A stretch of 64,000 bases of DNA from Brevundimonas sp. Root608 (GTDB lineage Bacteria; Pseudomonadota; Alphaproteobacteria; Caulobacterales; Caulobacteraceae). The translations under genes and the position numbers were made by a program. The notes under the pieces were generated by a model. The model was given only the letters and a program-made list of their open reading frames with translations, was not told where the DNA came from and ran no database searches. Below are positions 1 to 10,874 of the stretch, piece after piece; position 1 is the stretch's first letter; each line of letters starts with the position of its first letter. The stretch spans positions 124,001-188,000 of the forward strand of contig NZ_LMGT01000001.1 in NCBI RefSeq assembly GCF_001427825.1. The letters run 5' to 3'.

Positions 1-1
1 C

Positions 2-445
2 AACATCAACATGGACTCCCTGCTGCCGGGGACCGAGGTCTCGCCGCAGATCGTGGTCATGGGGGCGGGCAAGAGCCAGACGGATGCGTGGCTGGAGCGG
101 CGGGCGACGGAGCAGGGCCGGACCCTGATCCCCGACCCGGCCCCGCAGGCGGGCGGCTTCTACCGCTCGGACCATTTCCCGCTGGCGAAGAAGGGCGTGC
201 CGGCCCTGTTCGGGGCGGCGGGCTTCACCGGGCACAACGAAGCCAGCCGGGACTATGTGGCGAACCGCTATCACAAGCCGTCGGACGCATGGACGCCGGA
301 GTGGGTGATGGACGCGGCGGCGGTGGACGTGGACCTGCTGTACCTCGTGGGCCACGACCTAGCCGACAGCGCCGACTGGCCGGAGTGGAATCCGGGGGCG
401 GAGTTCGAGGCGGCCAGGCAGGCGTCGGCCGGGCGGCGGCAGTAG
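2..445 (+). CDS. M28-family zinc peptidase, C-terminal fragment
   Basis: This is the last ~148 residues of a gene whose start lies before the window; the frame is open from base 2 to the TAG at 443-445. The segment with GFYRSDHFPLAKKGVPAL and then GHNEASRDYVANRYHKPSD matches the end of M28 (aminopeptidase Y/Q-like) metallopeptidases, where the final His of the dinuclear zinc site lies in the YHKPSD region. Such enzymes are usually exported and remove N-terminal residues from peptides. The signal peptide and the other metal ligands are outside the window, so substrate and location cannot be judged. The next gene starts 35 bp downstream on the same strand. Confidence 0.8.
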   Translation, partial: NINMDSLLPGTEVSPQIVVMGAGKSQTDAWLERRATEQGRTLIPDPAPQAGGFYRSDHFPLAKKGVPALFGAAGFTGHNEASRDYVANRYHKPSDAWTPEWVMDAAAVDVDLLYLVGHDLADSADWPEWNPGAEFEAARQASAGRRQ

Positions 446-480
446 GTGACGCGCGCCGGGCGGGCCGGTAGGACATCCCC

Positions 481-1617
481 ATGACCTCCCCTCCCGACAT
501 CCACGGCGTCTGCCCGCCGCGCTTCGCCGCCGTGAAGGACGCCTTCGCCGCCAATTTCACCGAGGCGCCCGAGGGGCTGAACGAACAGGCGGCGCGGTTC
601 AGCGTCTGCATCGGCGGCGAGACGGTGGTCGATCTGTGGGGCGGCTGGGCCGATGCGGCGAAGACCGTTCCCTATGACCAGAACACGCTGACGCCGGTGT
701 TCTCGACCGGCAAGGCGGTGATGGCCCTGCTGATCGCCACGGCGGTCGAGCGGGGCAGGCTGTCCTATGACGAGACCGTCGCGACCGTCTGGCCCGCCTT
801 CGGCCAGGCCGGCAAGGACCGGATCACCGTGGCCCAGATGATGAGCCATCAGGCCGGTCTGCCGGGCTTCTCGGAGACGGTCGATCCGGCGATCTGGTTC
901 GACCGCGAGGCGGTGCTGGAGCGGCTGGCGGCGCAGGCGCCGATGTGGCCGCCGGGGACGGCCTCGGGCTATCACCCGATCACCATCGGCTTCCTGGCGG
1001 GCGAGCTGTTCCGGCTGGCGGACGGACGCAGCATGGGGATGGCCCTGCGCGAGGACTTCCCGGGACTGGACCTGTGGATCGGCCTGCCCGAGGCGGAGCA
1101 CGGACGGGTGGCGGCGTTGCGCAAGCCGACGGCGGCGCCCGATCTGGGGACCATCGACGCGATCAAGACCTCGGCCTTCCTCGACAGGGGTTCGGCGCCG
1201 GGCGGGCGCGGCTCGGCCGAGTGGCGGATGGTGGAGATGCCCTCGGCCAATCTGCACGGCACGGCGCTGGACCTGGCGCGGATCATGGGGGTGCTGGCCA
1301 ACGGCGGGACGCTGGACGGCCGGACCGTCCTGTCCCCCGGCGTGCTGGCCGAGATGCTGCGCGAGCGGATCCATGGCCGCGACAAGGTGGTGCCGTTCGA
1401 CGTCAGCTGGGCGGCGGGGCTGATGCGCAACGAGGGCCTGCACATCTTCGGCCCCAATCCGACCGCGGCGGGCCACTGCGGCTGGGGCGGGAGCTGCGCC
1501 TTCGCCGATCCGGACGCGGGCGTGTCGGGAGCCTATGTGATGACCCGCCAGTCGCCGCACCTGATCGGCGACCCGCGGGCGCAACGGTTGATCGGGGCTT
1601 TGTACGCGGGGCTTTAA
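481..1617 (+). CDS. Serine hydrolase of the class C beta-lactamase/EstB esterase fold
   Basis: The 378-residue protein carries the signatures of this fold: SxxK at Ser75-Lys78 (STGK), the Tyr motif around Tyr164 (GYHPITIG), and a C-terminal GWGGS segment near residues 334-338 in place of KTG. This arrangement is typical of CubicO/EstB-type esterases, which hydrolyse esters or peptides and are not true beta-lactamases. No signal peptide is visible, so the enzyme is probably cytoplasmic. It follows the M28 gene by 35 bp and may be cotranscribed with it. Substrate cannot be read from the sequence. Confidence 0.85.
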   Translation: MTSPPDIHGVCPPRFAAVKDAFAANFTEAPEGLNEQAARFSVCIGGETVVDLWGGWADAAKTVPYDQNTLTPVFSTGKAVMALLIATAVERGRLSYDETVATVWPAFGQAGKDRITVAQMMSHQAGLPGFSETVDPAIWFDREAVLERLAAQAPMWPPGTASGYHPITIGFLAGELFRLADGRSMGMALREDFPGLDLWIGLPEAEHGRVAALRKPTAAPDLGTIDAIKTSAFLDRGSAPGGRGSAEWRMVEMPSANLHGTALDLARIMGVLANGGTLDGRTVLSPGVLAEMLRERIHGRDKVVPFDVSWAAGLMRNEGLHIFGPNPTAAGHCGWGGSCAFADPDAGVSGAYVMTRQSPHLIGDPRAQRLIGALYAGL

Positions 1618-1649
1618 GGGAGTGGCTGGCCACCAGCCACCAGCCACTT

Positions 1650-2573
1650 CTACGCCGGTTCGGCCGACCGCTTCAGGGCCTCGCGCGCCGCGCGGACGCG
1701 GAAGAAGGCGGCGGCGGCGAAGACGGCGGCGCCGCCCCAGATGAAGGCGAAGCTGATGATGCGCAGCGGCGTCAGGGCCTCGCCGGCCCAGACGCCGACG
1801 GCGAACTGCAGCGTCGGGGCGAGGAACTGGATGAAGCCGAGGGTCGACAATGGCAGGCGCCGGGCCGACCAGGCGAACAGGGCCAGGGGCAGGACAGTGG
1901 CCGGGCCGTTGGCCAGGGCCCAGAGGGTGTTGACGGGGCTGTCGAAGGCCACGCCGGCCCCGGTGTGCTGCAGCCAGAGCACCCAGGCGAGGCCGAACGG
2001 AACCAGCAGCAGACATTCGACCAGCAGGCCGGCCTGGGCGTCGATGGGGACGCGTTTGCGGATCACGCCATAGCTGGCGAAGCTGATCGCGAGGACGATG
2101 GATATCCACGGCGGGCGGCCGAGGGCGGCGGTCTGGAAGGCCACGCCGACGGCGGCGAGGCCGATGGCGACCCAGCCCCATTTGTCGATCCTTTCGCGGA
2201 ACAGCCACAGGCCCACGACCATGTTGAGCAGCGGGTTGATGTAGTAGCCGAGGCTGGCCTCGAGCGTGGCCTCATGGGTGGTGGCCCAGACATAGAGGCC
2301 CCAGTTGACGCCGATCAGCAGGGTCGAGAGGGTCAGCCAGCCGAGGGTCTTCGGGTTCGTGAGGGCGGAGCGGACCTGACCGCCCTGCCTGGCCAGCAGC
2401 ACCAGCAGGCCGGCGACCGCCACGGCCCACAGGGCGCGGTGGGCGAGGATCTCGAGTGAATCGAAGCCGAGCGCGCCCTGCCCCATGAACAGCAGGGGCA
2501 TGAAGCCCCACATGACATAGCAGCCGAAGGCGGAGATCAGGGCGGCGCGGGGGGTGGCGGACGGGGGTGTCAT
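1650..2573 (-). CDS. rarD: EamA-type permease RarD
   Basis: This 307-residue, strongly hydrophobic protein has about ten predicted membrane segments in two EamA halves. The start around residues 8-25 (ISAFGCYVMWGFMPLLF) and the segment LLIGVNWGLYVWATTH are characteristic of RarD (historically 'chloramphenicol-sensitive protein'). It is an inner-membrane drug/metabolite transporter superfamily member whose physiological substrate is not established. It converges with the serine hydrolase 32 bp away. A repeat doublet lies directly upstream of its start. Confidence 0.88.
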   Translation of the reverse strand: MTPPSATPRAALISAFGCYVMWGFMPLLFMGQGALGFDSLEILAHRALWAVAVAGLLVLLARQGGQVRSALTNPKTLGWLTLSTLLIGVNWGLYVWATTHEATLEASLGYYINPLLNMVVGLWLFRERIDKWGWVAIGLAAVGVAFQTAALGRPPWISIVLAISFASYGVIRKRVPIDAQAGLLVECLLLVPFGLAWVLWLQHTGAGVAFDSPVNTLWALANGPATVLPLALFAWSARRLPLSTLGFIQFLAPTLQFAVGVWAGEALTPLRIISFAFIWGGAAVFAAAAFFRVRAAREALKRSAEPA

Positions 2574-2582
2574 TCTTTTCGT

Positions 2583-2716
2583 CCGTCATCCTCGGGTTTG
2601 ACCCGAGGAACAGAGGTGGGAGGCGGCGGGTCTCGGGGGCGGCCCCGCGAACGAGGGCCGTTCCATCGACCGAACGGCGGATCGTCTGGCCCTCGGGTCA
2701 AGCCCGAGGGTGACGG
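2583..2716. repeat. Inverted palindrome doublet (REPIN-like), empty copy
   Basis: Two imperfect palindromes, CCTCGGG-tttga-CCCGAGG (2590-2608) and CCCTCGGG-tcaag-CCCGAGGG (2690-2710), face each other in inverted orientation. Both have CCGTCA/TGACGG at their outer ends. The ~80 bp between them also contains a short inverted repeat (GCCGTTC/GAACGGC). The 29 bp at 2688-2716 are identical to 17840-17868. The element fills the gap between the starts/ends of rarD and asd and contains no plausible gene. Confidence 0.85.
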
Positions 2717-2726
2717 CGGTGTTTGG

Positions 2727-3773
2727 TCAGACGGTGATGCTTCGATACCCCGAGGCCGGCTTGATCATGCCGGTCTCGTCGAGCAGCTGGGCGATCTGGA
2801 CGGCGTTGAGGGCGGCGCCCTTCCGCAGGTTGTCGGACACGACCCACAGCGACAGGCCGTTCTCGACGGTCGGATCCCTGCGGATGCGGCTGACGTAGAC
2901 GGCGTGTTCGCCGGCGGCGTCGACGGGGGTGATGTAGCCGTCGTGCTCCTGCTTATCGATGACCATGACCCCGGGGGCGTCACGCAGGATGGCGCGGGCC
3001 TCGTCGGGCGAGATGGGGCGGTCGAACTCGAGGTTCACGGACTCGGAGTGGCCGACGAAGACGGGCACGCGCACGCAGGTGACGGTCAGCTTGATGTCGG
3101 GATCGAGGATCTTGCGCGTCTCCTTCCACATCTTGGCTTCCTCGTCGGTGTAGCCGTCGTCGAGGAAGGACCCGATGAAGGGGATGACGTTGAAGGCGAT
3201 CTGTTTCGGGAACAGCTTGGGCCGCGCGTCGCCCAGGCCGTAGATGGCCTTGGTCTGGTTCCACAGCTCGTCCATGCCCGCCTTGCCCGCGCCCGAGACC
3301 GATTGATAGGTCGAGACCACGGCGCGCCTGATCTTCGCCGCGTCATGCAGGGGCTTGAGGGCCACGACCAGCTGGGCGGTCGAGCAGTTGGGGTTGGCGA
3401 TGATGTTCTTCTTCGACGCCAGCTTGATGGCGTCGGGGTTCACCTCGGGCACGATCAGCGGCACGTCCGGGTCCATGCGGAATGCGGACGAATTGTCGAT
3501 GACCATGGGGCCGGCCGCGCCGATCTTTTCCGACCACAGGCGCGAAGCGTCGCCGCCGGCGCTCATCAGCACCAGATCGACCGTCGAGAAATCGAACAGT
3601 TCGATGTCCTCGCATTTGATGGTCTTGTCGCCCCAGGACACCTCGACGCCCTTGGACTTGCGCGAGGCGACGGCGTGCATGGTCTCGACGGGGAAGTTCA
3701 GCTCCTCGAGGATGTTCAGCATTTCCCGGCCGACGTTGCCGGTGGCGCCTACGACGGCGACGCGATAGCCCAT
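2727..3773 (-). CDS. asd: Aspartate-semialdehyde dehydrogenase
   Basis: Asd reduces aspartyl phosphate to aspartate semialdehyde with NADPH, the branch point to lysine/diaminopimelate, threonine and methionine. The 348-residue protein begins MGYRVAVVGATGNVGREML, a Rossmann P-loop typical of Asd. The catalytic Cys is Cys130 in NPNCSTAQLV, and the later FVGHSESVN segment carries the conserved His region. The frame is open to 3929, but homology starts at the ATG at 3773, preceded by GAAGGAC. It stands alone, back to back with zapE. Confidence 0.95.
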   Translation of the reverse strand: MGYRVAVVGATGNVGREMLNILEELNFPVETMHAVASRKSKGVEVSWGDKTIKCEDIELFDFSTVDLVLMSAGGDASRLWSEKIGAAGPMVIDNSSAFRMDPDVPLIVPEVNPDAIKLASKKNIIANPNCSTAQLVVALKPLHDAAKIRRAVVSTYQSVSGAGKAGMDELWNQTKAIYGLGDARPKLFPKQIAFNVIPFIGSFLDDGYTDEEAKMWKETRKILDPDIKLTVTCVRVPVFVGHSESVNLEFDRPISPDEARAILRDAPGVMVIDKQEHDGYITPVDAAGEHAVYVSRIRRDPTVENGLSLWVVSDNLRKGAALNAVQIAQLLDETGMIKPASGYRSITV

Positions 3774-3919
3774 ATTGGTGTGTCCTTCGGACGCGCTACG
3801 CTCGGCTCGCGGAGCCTCGCTGCTTGAGCGCTGGTTTGTGACGGTCGCCCTATGTGGGCTTTCGCGGGCGCGAAGCAATCGCTTTTCAGCGAGAGCCGGC
3901 CCGGCTAAGCCCGAGAACG

Positions 3920-5032
3920 ATGCCCTCACGCATACGCACCGCTTATGACCGTCGTTTGGCCGACGGCCGGCTGACGCCCGATCCGTCGCAGGTCGTGGTG
4001 GTGGAGGCCCTGTCGCGGCTGGAGAAGGATCTGCGCAAGAAGGCGCCGCTGGGCGGGCTGTTCGGACAGGCCGAGGTGCGCGGCGTCTATCTGTGGGGGC
4101 CGCCGGGGCGGGGCAAATCCATACTGATGGATCTGTTCTACGCCTGCGCGCCCGAGCCGCGGAAGACGCGAGCCCATTTCCACGCCTTCATGGCCCGGGT
4201 CCACGACCTGATCGGCCAGTGGCGCAAGGGCGATGCGAAGACGCGCAAGGCCGTGTTCGGCCAGTCGAAGGGGGACGATCCCATCCGGCCGGTGGCGGAG
4301 CTGATCGCGTCCGAGGCGCGGCTGCTGTGTTTCGACGAACTGCAGGTCACGGACATCGCCGACGCCCTGATCCTGGGCCGGCTGTTCGAGGCCCTGTTCG
4401 CGCAGAATGTGGTGCTGGCGGTGACCTCGAACCGGGCCCCGGACCAGCTGTATCTGAACGGGATCAACCGCGAACTGTTCGTCCCCTTCATCGATCTGAT
4501 CGAGGCGAAATGCGTCGTGGTCAGCGTCTCGGGCGCGCGGGACTGGCGGCTGGACCGGCTGATGGGGGACCGGGTGTGGTTCACCCCCGCCGACGCCGAT
4601 GCGCGGGCGGGGTTCGAGGCGCTGTGGGCCGATCTGAAGGGCGATCAGGAGGAATGTCCGGCGCATCTGAAGGTGCAGGGCCGCGAGGTGGTGATCGATC
4701 GCACCGACGGCGGGCTGGCGCGGGCGACCTTTGACCAGCTGTGCGGGACGGCGCTGGGGCCGCAGGACTATCTGGCCATGGCGGAGCGGTTCCACACCCT
4801 GTTCGTCGAGGACGTGCCCGTGCTGGGCCCGGCCAGCCAGCAGGAGGCGCGGCGGTTCGTGACCCTGATCGACGCCCTGTACGAGGCGGGGACGCGGCTG
4901 GTGGTCCTGGCCGAGGCAGGGCCCGGGGCCCTGTATCCGAAGGGCGTCGGGGCGTTCGAATTCGAGCGTACGGTGTCGCGCCTCAACGAAATGTCGGGCG
5001 CCGAGTGGCTGGCGCGTGAAAGAACGTCGTAA
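3920..5032 (+). CDS. zapE: Cell division ATPase ZapE (AFG1 family)
   Basis: This P-loop AAA-type ATPase of 370 residues has Walker A GPPGRGKS at 60-67 and Walker B LLCFDE ending at Glu140, followed by QVTDIADA as in the AFG1/LACE1 family. ZapE interacts with FtsZ in E. coli; the mitochondrial homologue acts in protein quality control. The ATG at 3920 is chosen because homology begins at PSRIRTAYDRR; an in-frame upstream extension to 3854 has no family support. The zapE-mdh neighbourhood is common in alphaproteobacteria. Confidence 0.92.
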   Translation: MPSRIRTAYDRRLADGRLTPDPSQVVVVEALSRLEKDLRKKAPLGGLFGQAEVRGVYLWGPPGRGKSILMDLFYACAPEPRKTRAHFHAFMARVHDLIGQWRKGDAKTRKAVFGQSKGDDPIRPVAELIASEARLLCFDELQVTDIADALILGRLFEALFAQNVVLAVTSNRAPDQLYLNGINRELFVPFIDLIEAKCVVVSVSGARDWRLDRLMGDRVWFTPADADARAGFEALWADLKGDQEECPAHLKVQGREVVIDRTDGGLARATFDQLCGTALGPQDYLAMAERFHTLFVEDVPVLGPASQQEARRFVTLIDALYEAGTRLVVLAEAGPGALYPKGVGAFEFERTVSRLNEMSGAEWLARERTS

Positions 5033-5093
5033 GGTCGTCGCCACAATTCCGCTGGGACCGCCGGTCCACAGTTTGCCACCCCGGAGATTTCCC

Positions 5094-5627
5094 ATGCGCC
5101 TGCCCGTCCTGTTCGCCGTCCTCGCCCTCGGCGCCGCCTCGCCCGCCCTGGCCCAGACTCCAGGATCGGCGCCCGCGCCCGCCGCCCCGGCCGCCGCGAC
5201 CAAGGGGGTGGTTGTCGCCGAGGTCCGGACCTGGCTCATCGGACTGGGCGGGTCGGTGGCCGAGCCGGCGCAGAACGGCGGGGCCCAGGTGCTGACCGTC
5301 GCGGATCAGCCGCTGCCGTGGACCCTGACCTTCTACAACTGCGCCGGCGCGAGCCTGTGCGACGACGTGCAGTTCAGCGCCGTCTTCTCGGGACCGATCA
5401 CGGTCGAGCAGATCAACGCCTGGAACCGCGAGAACCGCTATCTGAAGGCCTTCTTCGTACCGGGGGCGACGCCGGCCGAGGCCGGGGCGGTGGCCCAGTA
5501 TGACGTGGTGCTGACCGCGACGGGGACGGAGCAGCTGCAGGAGCCGACGGTGATCTGGCTGCAGATGCTGCGCCAGTTCGCGCAGACGCTGGCGCAGGCG
5601 GCGGGGCCGGCTCCGGCGGCGCGATAA
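5094..5627 (+). CDS. Exported YbjN-domain protein
   Basis: The 177-residue protein has a signal peptide with probable cleavage after Ala20 (ASPALA/QTPG), an Ala/Pro-rich linker, and a domain (LTFYNCAGASLCDDVQFSAVF ... AWNRENRYLKAFF) that resembles YbjN (type III chaperone-like fold). It is probably periplasmic. The ATG at 5094 follows CGGAGA with good spacing; the frame extends upstream into the zapE 3' end, but that part is not signal-like. The function of exported YbjN proteins is unknown. It lies 61 bp after zapE and may be its cotranscript. Confidence 0.75.
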   Translation: MRLPVLFAVLALGAASPALAQTPGSAPAPAAPAAATKGVVVAEVRTWLIGLGGSVAEPAQNGGAQVLTVADQPLPWTLTFYNCAGASLCDDVQFSAVFSGPITVEQINAWNRENRYLKAFFVPGATPAEAGAVAQYDVVLTATGTEQLQEPTVIWLQMLRQFAQTLAQAAGPAPAAR

Positions 5628-5629
5628 CG

Positions 5630-5809
5630 TTCGTCATCCTCCGGCAAGCCGCGCCTTCGCGGCGCAGACCGGGGGACCCAGAGGCGCGCGAGAGCGCGAA
5701 CCTGCCGCGGACCCCGTCGGCGACCAGCCTGCGTGAACAGATCGCCTTCGGCGCCGCTGGGTCCCCCGGTCTCCCCCCGCTTTCGCGGGTGTCGCCGGAG
5801 GATGACGAA
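5630..5809. repeat. Nested inverted-repeat element
   Basis: Perfect 16-bp arms (5630-5645 TTCGTCATCCTCCGGC; 5794-5809 its reverse complement) enclose a second perfect 15-bp pair (5667-5681 and 5757-5771, GACCGGGGGACCCAG). The outer CGTCATCCTC end resembles the ends of the palindrome doublets at 2583-2716 and 17478-17868. The element begins three bases after the YbjN-like stop codon and contains no convincing gene. Confidence 0.85.
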
Positions 5810-5812
5810 AGC

Positions 5813-5842
5813 AAAAAGGCCCCGGATCGCTCCGGGGCCTTT
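5813..5842 (-). terminator. Intrinsic terminator of mdh
   Basis: The hairpin is GGCCCCGGA-tcgc-TCCGGGGCC (5818-5839 plus flanking A/T). On the minus strand it is followed by TTTTTGC, 24 bp after the mdh stop. The plus-strand T tract is interrupted (TTTGTTGTTTG), so it may work weakly in that direction too. Confidence 0.8.
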
Positions 5843-5865
5843 GTTGTTTGCGGCGGACGCGAAGC

Positions 5866-6843
<978 letters not shown>

Positions 6844-6960
6844 CTATCGCGCGTTCGCGCTACTTGAGGCCGTATTGTCAGGTGGTTGGGAAAGCGTTGG
6901 CGGCGGTCTAGACCCGCGCGCTTTCGCCTGCAACCGTGACGCCGCGTCACCGGAGCGCCC

Positions 6961-7749
6961 ATGGCCCGCCCGCCTGAAACCCGTCCTGAATTCGTCGCCG
7001 CCGAGTCGGTGCCGGCGGACCTGATCACCGTCGTCGACGAGACCACGGTCCGCGCCGAGGTCGAGGCCTGGCGCGCGAAGATGCTGAAGCGGCCGGGGCT
7101 GTGGGACCGGGCGACGCGCGGGACGCAGGAACGGATCAACCGGATCATTCCCGAGCGGGTCCACGCCGTCGTCACCGCGGGCGTCGAGGCGATGACCAGG
7201 GGGATATTGTTCGGCTCGGACCTGGTGAAGGCGCGGCCCATGGCGGACGGATCGCTGGCGGCGCGCGAGCGGCGGGCGCGGGCGATGATCCGGGCCTATC
7301 GCAACACGGCCGGCGTCGAGGGCGGCGTGGCCGGCGCCGGCGGCTTCGTGCTGGCGGCGGCGGACTTTCCGGCCCTCATGGCGATCAAGGTGCGGATGCT
7401 GGGCGACGTGGTGGGCGCATACGGCTGGGGCGGCGATACGGTGCGCGAGCGGCTGTTCGTGCTGCACATCTTCCACCTCGCCTTCGCCAGCGCCAAACGG
7501 CGGCCGGAGGCCCTGGCCGAGCTGGAGGCGTGGATCGCCGGGGTCGACCAGCCGCAGGCGGTCGCGGACTACGACTGGCGCAGGTTCCAGATCGAGTATC
7601 GCGACCATATCGACCTGGCCAAGATGGCGCAGCTGATCCCTGTCGTCGGCGCGCCGATCGGGGCGGTGGTCAACTGGCGGCTGGTCGACCGTCTGGGCGA
7701 GACGGCGATGATGGCCTGCCGGATGCGGTGGATGGCGGAGGTGGGCTAG
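6961..7749 (+). CDS. EcsC-family protein
   Basis: The 262-residue protein has central hydrophobic, Gly/Ala-rich segments (GVAGAGGFVLAAADFPALMAIKVRML) and the LFVLHIFHLAFAS stretch typical of EcsC-domain proteins. The domain is named after B. subtilis EcsC, but its biochemical role is not established; membrane association is likely. GGAG lies 9 bp before the ATG. The stop overlaps that of the convergent lipoprotein gene in a shared CTAG at 7746-7749. Confidence 0.8.
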   Translation: MARPPETRPEFVAAESVPADLITVVDETTVRAEVEAWRAKMLKRPGLWDRATRGTQERINRIIPERVHAVVTAGVEAMTRGILFGSDLVKARPMADGSLAARERRARAMIRAYRNTAGVEGGVAGAGGFVLAAADFPALMAIKVRMLGDVVGAYGWGGDTVRERLFVLHIFHLAFASAKRRPEALAELEAWIAGVDQPQAVADYDWRRFQIEYRDHIDLAKMAQLIPVVGAPIGAVVNWRLVDRLGETAMMACRMRWMAEVG

Positions 7750-8105
7750 GCAGGCAGGACCGGAATCAACTCCTCGATCGAGCCATCGCCCTGACGCTGG
7801 AAATAGCTTTCCATGGGCTGGCGAAGGACCACGCCGTCCTCAAACCGGCCTTGCACGATGAAGGTGCACCTCGCGTCTCCGTCGTCCGCGACGCATTCGA
7901 CGTCGGTCACGGAGACGATAGCGGCCGTCTGACCTTGGCGCTGGCTCAGGAAGGCGAATTGCGCGTCGTAGTCGCTCCAGTTCGAGGTCACATAGGCGAC
8001 GACCTCTCTGTCGGACGGGATGGGCGATACGACCGCAGACGTCGTGGAGCAGCCGGCCAGGGCCAGAACAAAAAGGGCGGCGGGGAAAAGACGATAAAGT
8101 GTCAT
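7746..8105 (-). CDS. Small outer-membrane or periplasmic lipoprotein, unknown function
   Basis: The 119-residue product starts MTLYRLFPAALFVLALAGCST: a lipoprotein signal peptide with lipobox LAGC. The mature part contains two further Cys (VECVADDGDARC) that could form a disulphide. The ATG at 8105 is preferred over an in-frame TTG one codon upstream. No strong Shine-Dalgarno is visible. I do not recognise the family. Its stop is interlocked with the EcsC-family gene. Confidence 0.75.
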   Translation of the reverse strand: MTLYRLFPAALFVLALAGCSTTSAVVSPIPSDREVVAYVTSNWSDYDAQFAFLSQRQGQTAAIVSVTDVECVADDGDARCTFIVQGRFEDGVVLRQPMESYFQRQGDGSIEELIPVLPA

Positions 8106-8192
8106 CAAGCAAGGCTAGCCGAGTGGGCGCCGGCTGTCGCGGGAGAGTTGATCCGCGCAGCGATGAGGCTTGAGCCTCTCTCCCGAGTATAA

Positions 8193-10532
<2,340 letters not shown>

Positions 10533-10874
10533 CTTCCTCCTCTCCTGGCGTGCGGGCTGGAAGGTTCATCACGAAGGGCGCGAAGGGGTCACCAAGGACA
10601 TGAAGGGACCGGAGACGTATCCGGATCGGAATTCTTCCGCGGTTACGCTCGCGGCGTTCGCCGCCTTGATTCAGCGAGGCCTTGCCTCGATCCGGAGCCT
10701 CTCACCGCCGAAACGACGAGTCCGGGTCTGTCGCCATCAAAGGACCCCTTGTGCCCTTCGTGACCCCTTCGCGCCCTTTGTGTTGAACCCTCTCTCGCCA
10801 GAGGAGGAGCAACCGAATGTCAGTCATATAAGGCTGCCTGATTGCCTTTGGATAAAGCGATAGAGCACGCCTAT
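10533..10874. repeat. katG-oxyR intergenic region with a long inverted-repeat element
   Basis: Arms at about 10565-10599 and 10751-10787 are inverted copies with a perfect 19-bp core (10574-10592 and 10760-10778) of the phase AAGGGCGCGAAGGGGTCAC. About 150 bp of loop contains a short palindromic stretch with TCGCGGCG-like sequence but no gene. The arms consist of imperfect (A/C)GAAGGG-type units. Short open frames here are shadows of the repeat. The last ~85 bp, after 10787, should hold the oxyR promoter; I cannot place it precisely. Confidence 0.8.

Noticed and set aside
271..2208. A 645-codon open frame antisense to the serine hydrolase and rarD region
   Set aside because: It is an Arg/Pro-rich shadow caused by high GC at third positions; it covers two recognisable genes and has no domain.
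10842..10874. Upstream TTG start for oxyR
   Set aside because: The added residues (PLDKAIEHAYM) are not LysR-like and no ribosome site precedes the TTG; ATG at 10875 or 10884 fits better.
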